The notes under the pieces were generated by a model, which made no database searches, was not told the DNA's origin, and saw nothing but the letters and a program-made list of their open reading frames with translations. A stretch of 64,000 bases of DNA from Takifugu bimaculatus (lineage: Eukaryota > Chordata > Actinopteri > Tetraodontiformes > Tetraodontidae): assembly GCA_004026145.2 (NCBI GenBank), contig CP034979.1, positions 7,085,888-7,149,887 on the forward strand, in the 5' to 3' direction. This document shows positions 10,894 through 22,455 of the stretch, in pieces. Positions within the stretch are counted from its first letter, which is position 1. The number at the start of each line of letters is the position of its first letter. Position numbers and translations under genes: made by a program.

Positions 10894-12141
10894 ATGGACT
10901 TGACGGCAGCGGCGCCACCGGGCATGGAGGATGTGAAAGACCCGCCGACCGTCCAGCGGTCCTCCTCCTTCAGCATCAAGAGTCTCCTCCTGCCTTCCAA
11001 GTGCACGGAGAGGACTGACTCTGCTCTCGCCACCGCCTCCATGGTGGGTATCCCCGGGACCCCCTCACCTTCCCCCTGTTCAGACTCCGAGAAGTCACTG
11101 GAACTACCTGAGATGGACTCCATGGACCTGGAGAAACAGGGCAAAGAGGGGCAAGGGAGAGAGCAGGGGCAGGGCGGAGGTAGGGAGGAGAATACAGCAG
11201 CAGAGCAGAATAGTACCGGGAACAACGGCAGCAAAAACGGGAAATACGACAAACCCCCCTTCAGCTACAACGCGTTGATCATGATGGCCATCCGACAGAG
11301 CCCCGAGAAGCGGCTGACGCTGAACGGCATCTACGAGTTCATCATGAAGAACTTCCCGTACTACCGGGAGCACAAGCAGGGCTGGCAGAACTCCATCCGA
11401 CACAATCTCAGCCTAAATAAGTGCTTCGTTAAGGTTCCGCGGCACTACGACGACCCGGGCAAGGGCAATTACTGGATGCTGGACCCGAGCAGCGACGACG
11501 TTTTCATCGGGGGGACCACAGGGAAGCTCCGCAGACGCTCCGCGACCTCCAGGGGCAAACTGGCGATGAAGCGCGGACTGCGCTTCGCTCCGCTCGGTTT
11601 GGGGATTAACGAGAGGGCGAACAACCCGCTGTACTGGCAGATCTCCCCATTTCTATCCCTGCACCATCACCATCACCATCACCCGCACTACAATGGCTCC
11701 ACGTCCGGTTTTTTAAACCAGACAACCGGCTACGGCTCTCTGCTGCCTGCGGTGGAGCAGCTGAGTAACGGGGACCTCGGGCGCTCCCTCCTCGGCGGAT
11801 CTCCTGCCGGTGCGCTGGGCTTGACGAACAGTTACGGGATGAGCTCGTCATCGGTCGGGCTCCTATCGGGTCAGACTGCCGGTTATTTTGTGTCAGGGAC
11901 CCAGCACACGGCAGCGGGGTCGCCGGGTGGGGGGACGCAACCTCCACCCCCTCCACCGCCGCATCTCCAGCAGGGCGCAGCGGGCTTTGGCGGCCTGTCG
12001 ACTGGCAGCCCCCCGCAGTCTCTTCTGTCAGACTCCCTCAGAAACAGCTCCATACCGGCCTTCTCCCCGGGCGTTTCTGGGGGGTTCCCTGGAGTACTGT
12101 CCCATCAGAAGAGGGTGACCTCAAACGCGTTCCTAAACTGA
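10894..12141 (+). CDS. foxg1: Forkhead box G1 paralog (FoxG1-family transcription factor)
   Basis: A single-exon, 415-residue winged-helix DNA-binding protein, expected to act in the nucleus. An Engrailed-homology-type motif (FSIKSLLLP, residues 26-34) is the expected Groucho/TLE contact. The forkhead domain runs from about residue 119 to 210: KPPFSYNALIMMAIRQSPEK, then GWQNSIRHNLSLNKCFVKVP, then the GTTGKLRRRS wing. It is nearly identical to FoxG1. C-terminal to it is the FoxG1-type segment YWQISPFLSLHH, a seven-His run (about residue 257) and a seven-Pro run. In the family it represses transcription to pattern telencephalon, ear and eye. The frame is open upstream to an ATG at 10,747, but that stretch is low-complexity. 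I choose ATG 10,894 because the FoxG1-like N-terminus follows; ATG 10,924 is an alternative. The N-terminus lacks the long His/Pro/Gln repeats of mammalian FOXG1, so this is probably one of the teleost extra paralogs (foxg1b/c/d) rather than foxg1a. Which one is undecided. Confidence 0.95.
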   Translation: MDLTAAAPPGMEDVKDPPTVQRSSSFSIKSLLLPSKCTERTDSALATASMVGIPGTPSPSPCSDSEKSLELPEMDSMDLEKQGKEGQGREQGQGGGREENTAAEQNSTGNNGSKNGKYDKPPFSYNALIMMAIRQSPEKRLTLNGIYEFIMKNFPYYREHKQGWQNSIRHNLSLNKCFVKVPRHYDDPGKGNYWMLDPSSDDVFIGGTTGKLRRRSATSRGKLAMKRGLRFAPLGLGINERANNPLYWQISPFLSLHHHHHHHPHYNGSTSGFLNQTTGYGSLLPAVEQLSNGDLGRSLLGGSPAGALGLTNSYGMSSSSVGLLSGQTAGYFVSGTQHTAAGSPGGGTQPPPPPPPHLQQGAAGFGGLSTGSPPQSLLSDSLRNSSIPAFSPGVSGGFPGVLSHQKRVTSNAFLN

Positions 12142-13090
12142 GCCTTTTCTGGCCCCGCACCGGGATCAGGACACCGCAGATTCAGGGCAGAAAAGAGCTG
12201 TTAAATATCAAACATGAATATATATGTGAAGGGAAACGTTTGTGCCGGGCAGCTGCGCGATTATTCACACTTTTTCCTCACATTTTATTTGAAAAAGGGA
12301 AAAGTTTAGTAGTTGAACTAGACTACCAAAGGTTACACTTTATTTCAGTATTTATATCCTGTACAAAGGTTTTCAGTTCGTTTTATTTATGGTTTGTATT
12401 TATTGCACTTGTATTTAAATTCTATTTTTACGTGTGTATTCTTTGGGGGCGGTGGACACGACTGCGGGACAATCATAACTGGCTTGATTTTCTGAAAGAA
12501 AAAAACGTTTTTAGTGTAAGCCAGTAAATCGTGAACACGAAGCCTTAAAGTGAGCAGAAACAATCAGGGTTCGAGGGAAAACAAGCCTACAAACATCATA
12601 TCTACTCAGGTCGGAGCCGGAGGCCTAAATTCCATGTCCCTAAAAGTGAAGAGTCTCTGTACAAAATCAGCCAGAAACGATGAAGAAAAGATAGCAAAGT
12701 AGAAGAATGTTGCTGCTTTTTCTTCTTCCGATGATCAGAAACAATCAAGATTCTGGAATTCAATTCTTCACAGTTTAATTATGCACAACTGAATTTTACG
12801 TATATGTATGTTCAAAAGAGCGCCATCTTCGTGTGCGTGCGCGCGCGTGTGCGCATGTGTACCAACCACTTCGTCCTGTCGTGCGTCTCAAAAGGCCGAA
12901 AAACAAAAACGACCTTTCTGACTGAATCATATTGAACTGATTAGTGCTATGATTTCTTTATGTTTTGCTGATCCATTTTGGTCTTTATGAGGCCCGAACA
13001 CACGCGCGTCAAATGTTAATCAGATTTTTTGTTTTGTTTTATGAAATAAACTACAGCAGATTTCAGGTTTCCGCTCAAATAAAATTGTTG
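12142..13090 (+). other. Probable 3' UTR of the FoxG1-like gene
   Basis: An AT-rich tail follows the TGA stop at 12,139-12,141. The candidate polyadenylation signals that I see are AATAAA at 13,045-13,050 and 13,078-13,083. The true cleavage site is unknown. Confidence 0.45.
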
Positions 13091-14135
13091 AAACTTATTT
13101 TTCTATTTTAACATTTTTTAAAGACATTTTTTAGAACTTGTGACGGAAGCCACCTCATTGGATCTGATATCAAAATCGAAATGGTCAATCAGCCTTTTCT
13201 AGATCAATAATTCCTATGTTTTACTTCAACATGATTTTATTTGAACAATCTTTATTCAAACATTCAGTAATTTCTGCTCACTCAGCACTGCTGCTTCCTT
13301 ATTCGAGTTTGAAGGAATTTGAATTTATTATTGAAATAAGAAAACAGTTCACACTCAGCTAAACTCAGAATACACACACACATACACTTTGGTCAAACCT
13401 GATTTTGACTAAAACAAATTTCAACTATTTTAGCTTCACGTTTCTGTTGTCTTTTCTATTATATTCAGTTAAATTTTTTTAAGGATTTGCTGACTTGAAC
13501 AGTGCAAAAAACTTCACAATAAAAGACAGATAACAATATCTTCCGAAAACGTGAACCTGAAAGTCATTTTTTCTGATTTGTTCTTCTGCTCAATGGGTTT
13601 TCGTCATTTTTATTTTATTTATTTGTGTCTTTTTTTGCACTTTTGTCATTGTTGTTTACTGTACAAAATCTGTTTGGTTCTGTTTCTGTAGGTTTGTTTT
13701 TCAATTAAAAAGGAGAAATAACCTGAAGTACACATGAGATTTTATTTTATGATTCTTTAAAACAAAAACATTCAAACACGTTAAGTTTTAAGCGCTCGAG
13801 TTTTATTTTCAGTAAAAAAATTAAAAAGTCTCGTGTTCAGTGATTCCTTTTGTATTTCAAGGGGCTTTTCATCAGTTGTTCCTATAGTTGCAGTTGTTTG
13901 CTTGACTTTTAAAATTGTTAGTTCTATCTTTGAGTCTTTTTAATTTCAGGATCACAGTTTTCAGAAGAATAAAATAAAATATTTAACATCAAGAAACTTT
14001 AGTTGACTCAATCTTTGTTCAAAGCATTATTTAAAAAACACTTTTTAGGTGTAATTTGTTTTTTAAATATAGTTTCTAACAGTTATTAGACATCTTAATA
14101 TTTTTTAAGGGGCTAACAACAGTTGAATCGCACGC

Positions 14136-14199
<64 letters not shown>

Positions 14200-15063
14200 T
14201 TGTTATTCTGACTGTTATTCTAGTCTAATCTTGCAAATCGAGACAGAACAAAAAACACTAATATTCTCACCCAAAACTTAATTGATGAAAATTTTGATAA
14301 ACTGAAATTCTATAAGATTGAGATCTTCTTATTAAACTAAACTGAAGGTTAATGTTCAAATTAGGAAATTAATTTGTGGCTGATAACATGTAAATACTAT
14401 TACCACATTGGGCACCAAATATCTTCCATATCAAGTCTCTTTAAAGAACTCAAATCATAAATTAAAAATGAAATGATGTCAATGTGAACAACACATATCA
14501 AACACACACACACACACACACATCAAAACCTCTGACAGTAAATTTAAACTTGGGGTCTTAGATCAACAAACTCGGCTCATCATACCCTTAATGTCCAGAA
14601 ACCATGGTCACCCCAAACACAAGTCTGAGGTCTGTGGGAGGAAGATGGACACTGTGAGGGGACCACTGCTCCACGCTGCTGCTCCAACCCCTCAACCATA
14701 GTGAAAATACACCATTTGTAAGAATTTAAATGTGGTATATCAAAGAAAAGTTGTGAAACCATTTTTCTTTTTGACTCTCTTCCCTGCTCTCTCTCTCTTT
14801 CCCACTTTTTGTGTTTTGCCCCCCCATTTGTTTCTGTGGCTTTAAAAGACAAAAAAAAAGAAAAGAATATAGGTCAGCGTAAAGCTGTAGCACTGTGGGC
14901 AGGGCTAAGAGCATAGGGGAGGGCCCATGATGGTGAATCCTGCAAGATGTCATCAGAATGCTATGTCCACATTGGCTGTTTGATTCCAATTGAATTTATT
15001 TGACCATAAATTAATATCTTAAATTAATATTAAGCAAATAAAACATTTGAATTATTCAAATGG
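13091..15063. other. AT-rich intergenic DNA with (GT)n at 14,135-14,198
   Basis: No gene recognised. It holds a GT microsatellite of about 60 bases and a short CA tract at 14,503-14,522. Confidence 0.6.
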
Positions 15064-15270
15064 TTAGCAGAACATTGAGACTCCTGACAGACAGCAGGAG
15101 GACAGAGATGAGAGAAGAGGACAGGACAAGACAAGACAGGAGGGTGCTATTAGCTCCTCCAGGTAGGATGGAGATAGGCCTTTGTGGACCTTGTAGGTCA
15201 GAAGTAGAATTTTAAAACATAATGTAGATTTAATTAGCAGCCAATGAAGAGAAGCCAGTACACGAGTCAT
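15064..15270 (-). mobile_element. L2-type LINE fragment (RT C-terminal region)
   Basis: Read on the - strand, this encodes LHWLLIKSTLCFKILLLTYK followed by GLSPSYLEELIAPS. This matches the C-terminal part of the L2-like element at 26,290-26,370 (LLTYKVLRGLAPSYLEELV). It is 5'-truncated and no longer coding. Confidence 0.75.
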
Positions 15271-18200
15271 GTGATCTCAGAAGTCTGTTGGATCAACTGG
15301 AGGCTTCCCCTGATCATGAGCTACTCTTGTCCAGCCAGAACAAATTTTGGACTAACATTTTAGCACAATCAGAAGTGCAATATAAACATCATATAAACAC
15401 AGTTTGAACCAAATTAACAACATAAAATATTTGTACATTTCATGAAAACAAATTAAAAAAACAAAGAAATTATAAAGGATAAAAATGATCAAAGAAATTC
15501 CAAATAAAACACGTTTTTGACTCTAAAAAAAAATAAACAAATCAGATAAATTGAAGTGGATGATCAGAAATGACCCAGAACTAACCATATTGATGCTGTT
15601 ACAAGAAAGTCTGCAATCAAAGAAGAAAGTGTCAATGAAGTGAATGCTTTGCTGAGGGAAGATTATTGATCTATTATTGTTCTTTTTGTTCGTGGATCCA
15701 CAGTGAAGCCACAGAGACTTCCATGAGAACCCATCGATGCATCCTAAAGAAGCTACAGCAAGTGACTGTAGCTCTTCACCACCATCAGAATACCTCCTAC
15801 AGTGCTTTTCTAGGCTATACACTATTAGCCGTGTTAGTTTTACTTTACACCAGGGCACCTCTTGAAGGGGTGGGTTTTTCATAAGGAGGCGGCCTGAAAC
15901 TCATTTGTCTCCCATAAATGCCATGAATGTTGTTTTGTTTTTCATGTGAAGAGAGAGACCATAGACTACAATCACACAGGAAAATTAGGATTATTGGTCT
16001 GAGATTTATGTTCTGACGGTGAAACGCTTAATTTGTTGCCGTTATCACAGAGCTCCTCACCAGGGTTGATACAGGTGCCACAGCTGAACCACTGAAAGTC
16101 AGATTAACAATTGAAAAGCAGCAGCAGCTGAGATGTCCTGAGGTCTCTAACTGCGGAACCAACCAGTCACATTCCAGGCAAACTGGACATCTGTCCACAC
16201 CAGGGTGGGGCAGCTCTCAGGTGTAACACAGGAAGGTGGCACAGGTAAACTGCTAAATCAGTGAAGTAGTGCAGTGGGTCCTGTCTTTTTTCGAGGCATC
16301 TGTCCACCCAGACTGGTCTGTGGTCATGTGACCACTCGGGCAGAGCGTTAATCTAATCTGCAGAGCCGAAGTTTAAAGAGGGAATGTTCAGACCCCCCAC
16401 AGGTGCTAAACAAAGTCCTTCATGGGTTATTAGCTTCAGTCAGCTAATCCTGGTCTGAGGAACAGCAGGACAGGACGAGGAAGTGGACCTGAAATAATCA
16501 AGACAAGAAAACTTTAACACCAGATGATCATCAGCAAAGAACACAAGAGTTTAATGAAAAATAAATTGAGTGTTTGTAACCATTAAAATACAACACTGAA
16601 CTAAGCTAACACTCATTCAGCTGCATGCTAAAAGCTAAAATACTACAAATGAAACTAGCAGTAATGACTCATCATAAAAGAACGGGACAGAGAGGACAAA
16701 GGGTTAAGTTGTACTGGGAAAGAAAATATAAAAAAGACCGGGTTTACAGGCACAGAGAGAATAAATGGACTGGTTATACTGGAAGCGAGAACATAAATCA
16801 ACTGATACGTCTGATGTTCAGATTTCAACTGGTGGAAAAACAGATTTCTTAATAAAGTTGGAAATTTTGATAAATCAATTAGAAAATGTTGAAATAATCT
16901 TTCGGCTCTTTCATAGAAAGATCCAAATCCAACAGCGTTCAGGTCAACACTAAATCCAACAGTCGAACAGAACGACTGAGGCCTATGTTCATATCATCTA
17001 ATCAAGATGATTGACAGCTGGAATTATCAAACACAAACTTCATTTATTGATATTCATGTTAAATATAAAATGTCAGTGTATTCAATGTGTTTCACAGTAT
17101 TTTAATGAAATCATTTAATAATTTCTCATTTGGCTTGTTTTATTTATTACTTGAATTGTTTTTAGCATGTTTGTGTTTTTTTTTGCTTATCAGTAGTAAA
17201 ATGATTTGTTAAAAAAGAAACAAGTTAAACATACAAATAAAAGCTTCAAACATATTTTCAAAAATGTGAAGAATAAATTATTTGAAATAGTACCAAGACT
17301 ATAAATTACTTTAATAATAACGTTAATAGTACAAAACAATATAAAATCAAGCAGTCAATAAATACATGTGAGTGACTGTATGTGTAAATACATCATGAAA
17401 TTAATTTCAATCTAAAAGAATCATTGTTATTCATTTATTCTTTTTAATTTGTTTCTTATTAAGTTAATTAGATTCATTTAAAATGATTTGGACAACTTTA
17501 TCATTTGAAAATGATTTTTCAGGAACAGGGAGGAATCTGATGATGCGACATTGCTTAGACCACAAACACACTGTTTCCAACAAAAATGATCCTACAAAAA
17601 TTATTTTGTAGTTTATCGTTATGTTTTATATTTCTATGGGTTGGAAAATTCTTGGCTGTTGACCATAAACTGTTTGAGCTCCTGTTTGATTATTTACTAG
17701 TTCTGAATTTTGGTTTACATTAATCTAAGGTTAAATTATTTTTGAAAGTTTTTTAAAAAAGATAATTAAAAAGTATTTTGTGAGAAGGTGGGACACAGTT
17801 GGAGCGCCGACATTGGCTTTTAAGTTTCTGACGTTTTTCAGGTTCATGACCTTGAACTTACTAGTTGTTTTTTGTGACAGCGTTGTCGCGCAGTAACGTG
17901 CTGCCATATCTTTAAACAACATAAGAAATACCTTTTGAAAAAAGTTCGTGACCTACTGGCTGATGCTCACCCCGCCCCTAGTGAAGATCGCGTGCAGCAG
18001 CTAGGCAACTGCCAGCGTACTGATGGGAGCGCTACTGCAGCACACCCCGGCGACGTGACCTTCCCTTGCCGAGTGCTTCCTGAGCATGCTCAGTCGCGTC
18101 GCCAGTGTTTCGTGACAACACTAATGGTCTGCATGGATCATTGGCACGCAGCGTCACCTCTGGTTAGAATTATCTCAATCTCGCTGTTTTACAGGGTGCC

Positions 18201-20539
18201 CTGAGTGGGCTACCCAGGTGCCAGTTAGACTCCACCCCTAACCTCCCAGAACCTCCGTCACCCCTTCCTCCACATAAAAATTTGGTGGAAGAAATTTTAA
18301 CATACTCTTGATGCTAACATTGGTGACTAACATCTCTACACACTTCCATTCTTCTTTAGGACTCGTTCCTTCCCTTGTTCCTTCACTCCTTTCCTTCCTT
18401 CAGTCCTTTTTCACATTAAGAAACATTGTTATTTAAATTCCTGCACTTAAAGTGATCTGGCATGAACTTTGGTTTAGGAGGAGGAGCTCTGACTAGCATA
18501 ACTAGCTTGCTGGCTAATTTAACGAGGAGGAAATTATTCATTGTCCGATTCCACTCCTTTAAGAGGATCAGCGAAGAAAAAATGTTTTTTTTACAGAAGA
18601 TTTTGTTCTTATTGTTCTGGTTTAAGCTGCTTTTCCACCAGCAGTCAGCATGTAACGACTTCACAAATGTGAGGTCAAAGGTCAAAGACAGTCTGACCTC
18701 ACACAGGAAATTCAGGCCAAAAAGTACAACCAGTATGTTTGCTTTCTCTGTCCCATTATAACTAATTCATTATTTCATCATTTCTAGAAGACGTGGTGAG
18801 TCCTGCACTGGTAGATGATCTGATATTGGTTTCTGTCAGAAGTTGGAGAACATTCCCAGTTGGTGTTTAACTTTGATATTTTGGCTTTTTTTTGGAGATC
18901 AGAAGAGAATACCAGTGAAGGAAAAGTTGTGAAGAACAGAGGAACCAGAGGCACAGCAAGGTCAGAGGAACACTGAGGTCAGATGTCTGACAGCCTGGAT
19001 GAGACAACACGGAGTAGATGGACAGATCAGGAAGAACAACCAGACAGAAAAGAGGAGGAAATATCAAGTAGGGCAGACGGCCTGTCTGTCAAACAGACAG
19101 CGAGACAGGCAGGTGTAAGAACCAAACAGACTGCTGGACGTGAAACATCCAGAAGATGGACAAACCAGATGGACGCACAGGCAAACGTTTGAGCAAAGAT
19201 GAACAAACAGCTGCCATCCATGACAACAGTCCAAATCAAGAAGTCTCCATCTATGCAAGAGGACACATCCACTAAAGAGGACACATGTTGTGAAGAAGAC
19301 ATGTCTACTCACAAGCTCATGTCTTCTAATTAGAACATATATACTGGGGAGGGATGACACATCTACTGATTAGGCCATGTATGTAGGGGAGGACAAGTGT
19401 CTGTAGGACTTGTTTCTATCTGGTGATTTTGGGGGTGATTTTTTTTTACTAATGGTTCTGAAGTACCAACAAAATCAGAACAGTAAAAGACAGAAAACTA
19501 GGAAGAAAAGGAGGAAGAGGAGTAGTAGGAGGGTTACCCGGTGGTAACCTGCTTTCCGGGTGGGGGTGGTTTGTTTGGGCTCCACCCATTCTTTCCCTTA
19601 TGATGGTCTGCTGAGAACCATTGTAAGAGCCAATGAAAAGACCATGACCTAACCCTCCTCCTCCCCTCATTTCCCTTCCTTTCCCTCTCCTCCTCCTATC
19701 CCCCCACCCTCCTCCCTCTCCTCCTCCTCCCATGGTGAAAACAATTATCACAATTACTGCATTAAAGCCATACACACCTCAGCTGTTTGCAAATATCAAC
19801 TTCAGATGCTGTTATTAATTAAATGCTACTTCATTTCAAAATTCAAATATCTAATTTACATATGTATTCCATTTTAAACTCTTTACTGAGCTAATTTTTA
19901 AACTGTATTCAGCATTTTTTCTTTGAGTGTAGAAACTGATTTACTTGGGTTACTCAGTTTTGTTTTGAAGTGACTTGAATACAATGTCTACGTGAAAATG
20001 GACATTTGACTTGAAACATCTGAGCTCCGTCAATGAGCAACAACACTTTGATTTATATGAGAAAATAAAACCACCCTAACCCTCCTACAAGGTTATAAAT
20101 TTAAAATTTCTTAACATTTAATTGTCTTTTGAACAAATTTTCATTAAAATATCACAATGTTGATATTGAATATAATTATCAGAAATGTGAACTAATCCTT
20201 CCAAATTACATTTTCTGAAAATAAATGATCTTCAATGATCATTCATCTTTTACTTCATATTAATCTTAACTGTCTAAAATTCATTGTCATTTAAGACAAT
20301 TTTAATGTCAAGAATATAAAACTTTAAAAATGTTTGATCAATTGAAGATTTTAAATTGAGATAAATGAGAGCAATATAACAGTATATGTATTGTAAAAGT
20401 ATTTTTTTTCTGTTAGATTTATATGATTCTCTTCGTAGTCAAAAGTGTAACTTAATTTGTACTTTCACTGAGTGCGTGGTGATAAAACTGTTAGGATGTT
20501 TTGACAATTGACCCTCAAGAGTACCATTGTTTTAGATGA
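15271..20539. other. AT-rich intergenic DNA, no gene recognised
   Basis: A gene desert of about 5 kb downstream of the forkhead gene. There is a GC-richer patch at 17,960-18,240, a CAGACAG-rich low-complexity stretch at 19,010-19,150, and a purine/pyrimidine-biased patch at 19,500-19,740. No RNA gene or coding exon can be supported. Confidence 0.5.
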
Positions 20540-21463
20540 TTAGCAGGGTGTAAGGATGTGTGAAGCAAAGATAAAGGCTCCAAAGCTGCTGCACTTCGCT
20601 ACACTCTCACCCAGTCTACATTGGACTCTGTAGACTTCGATGGTGAGTTTTCTGTCCTTGGTGATCTTGACCGCATAGTCCAGAAAGGCCAGACTGTTTC
20701 CTTTTACATCTTCCTGGGTAAATTTTACATGCTCTTCTGTTTTGTTGAGGTGATCCGAGAACGCTTCCAATTCTTGTGTTCGAATTTTGACCCAAGTGTC
20801 GTCCACATACCTGAACCAGTGGCTTGGCGCAGTTCCTGTGAAGGATGTCAGGGCCTGGGATTCCACCTTCTCCATGTATAGATTGGCAACTATGGGGGGT
20901 ACTGGTGAGCCCATGGCACAGCCATGTTGCCTGTAGAAGCCTTCTCTGTACTGTAAATAGGTAGTGTTCAAACACAGGTCCAGCATGGTGCAGATTTGGC
21001 CTGGTGTTAAGGTTGTTCTTTCTGGAAGATTCTTGTCCAATAGAAGGTGCTTGTGGATGGTGTCTATTGCGCTGGTGGTAGGGATGCGTGTGAAGAGTGA
21101 CGTGACATTGTACAATACCATAGTCTCTTCTGGATATAGTTTGAGTCCACTGACCTTTTGAGCGAAGTCTTGTGAGTTTTTGATGTGGTGTGGGGTGTTG
21201 CCAACCATGGGAGACAAGATGGAGGCCAAGTATTTGGAAATGTTATATGTTACAGAATTACTGCTACTTACTATGGGTCTGAGAGGGGTCCCTGGTTTGT
21301 GGATCTTGGGCAATCCATAAATGCAAGGTATGGCTTCTCCTGGATATAGACGGTAGTATTGTGGCCGACGATGGCTTCCTCCTAGTCGGACCCTTCTGAA
21401 ACACTGCGCCATCGAGATGTCACTGCTCTGTTCATTCCTGGAATCCAGTAAGCATTTGATCAT
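20540..21463 (-). mobile_element. Penelope-like element, reverse transcriptase fragment
   Basis: A 307-codon open frame with Penelope-type RT hallmarks: YGLPKIHKPGTPLRPIVSS near the N-end, GCAMGSPVPPIVANLYME, and the catalytic YVDD (codons at 20,798-20,809) in FRYVDDTWVKI. The frame stops resembling the family near 20,610, just after the KLTIEVYR segment. The GIY-YIG endonuclease that normally follows RT in these elements is therefore absent. The 5' part is truncated too. VTSLFTRIP replaces the usual VSSLFT-type motif. A dead copy. Confidence 0.88.
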
Positions 21464-21669
21464 ATTTCATTGATGGTAAGTCCCTTGCCTTGGTGCTTAA
21501 CTTTCTCATGACAATGTGCAATTTTCAGTTTGGTAAAATGATGGTCCTTTGGAATTATTGCTGGATGTTTACATGACTGGGGAAGAGATGAGTGATCCAG
21601 CCTTCCTCCCACTCCTTCCTTGTCTAGAAAGGCATTAAGTTTGTACAATTGTTTGAGTTTGCAATTCAA
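21464..21669 (-). mobile_element. BEL/Pao retrotransposon, integrase N-terminal remnant
   Basis: Encodes GVGGRLDHSSLP, HPAIIPKDHHFTKLKIAHCH and HEKVKHQGKG. This is the conserved BEL/Pao region just before and within the integrase zinc-binding domain. It is probably the distal part of the BEL/Pao copy at 22,456-23,994, separated by inserted DNA. Confidence 0.8.
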
Positions 21670-21779
21670 TTCCCTTACTTAATAACTTCAGGACGTCCTT
21701 ATAGGCATGGCTCTGTGGAGACTTGACTATAAAATGTTCAGCCCTCTCTCGGTCCTGGATTGTAGAATGCCCATTTACT

Positions 21780-22170
21780 AAGGATGGGCGGATCGATCCC
21801 GTAGTATCGATATATCGATACTCACAAGCTACTCATTTGGTATCGATTTTCTTTTATAAATATCGATACTAACTAAAAGAGAATTGGGGGTGTATGCATC
21901 ACTTTCCGCCATTTTAGATTAGTTACTTAAATTAATATGTGCCGGGACACCCCTATACCTGGCGGCGTATTGAGCTGGCCCATGTCACGTGACAGGAGAT
22001 AGCGAATGAGCATCAACGTGCAACATAGCCCGCCGAGCCGACACAGTCAGCAAAAGACAGAGCCAGAGGAAATAATCAGCCAGAGACGCAATCGTCTTAA
22101 AGCAGAAAATGTGAATATGATACTTTTTCTGAGACTTCAGTAAAGTGTGATGACATACCTCAAGTGCACT
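21780..22170. mobile_element. Possible DNA-transposon end with repeated TATCGATA
   Basis: GGATGGGCGGATCGATCC is followed by several ATCGAT/TATCGATA palindromes (21,796-21,870) and a GTCACGTGAC palindrome near 21,986. Such ATCGATA-rich termini are common in vertebrate hAT elements. No transposase is seen, so the class is a guess. Confidence 0.35.
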
Positions 22171-22184
22171 AAAGGTGTTTATTT

Positions 22185-22400
22185 ACAGGTATCGCCGCCT
22201 TTCGGAGCTGCATGATGACCTCCTCGCTGACCCGTTGTATAGTGTATTTTTGTGTGTATTTCTGTGCTCTGTGCCTCTCCTCTCCTCTTCCCCTCCTTCT
22301 CCTTCTCCTTCTCCTCTCCTCTCCTTCTCCTCTTCTCTCCTTCTTGCAGTTAGACTTCTTGATGTGTGGTCTGCAGGGTTTTCATCAGTTGGGACATATC
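22185..22400 (+). mobile_element. L2-type LINE 3' UTR fragment
   Basis: TTTACAGGTATCGCCGCCTT, GGAGCTGCATGATGACCTCC and the following CT-rich tract are near-copies of 26,853-26,990, in the 3' part of the L2-like element. It lies between two parts of the BEL/Pao element. Confidence 0.7.
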
Positions 22401-22455
22401 TCCATTGATCTGGAGATGTGTGAAGATGGATTCTCTGAACCCTGTTAGCAACAAA

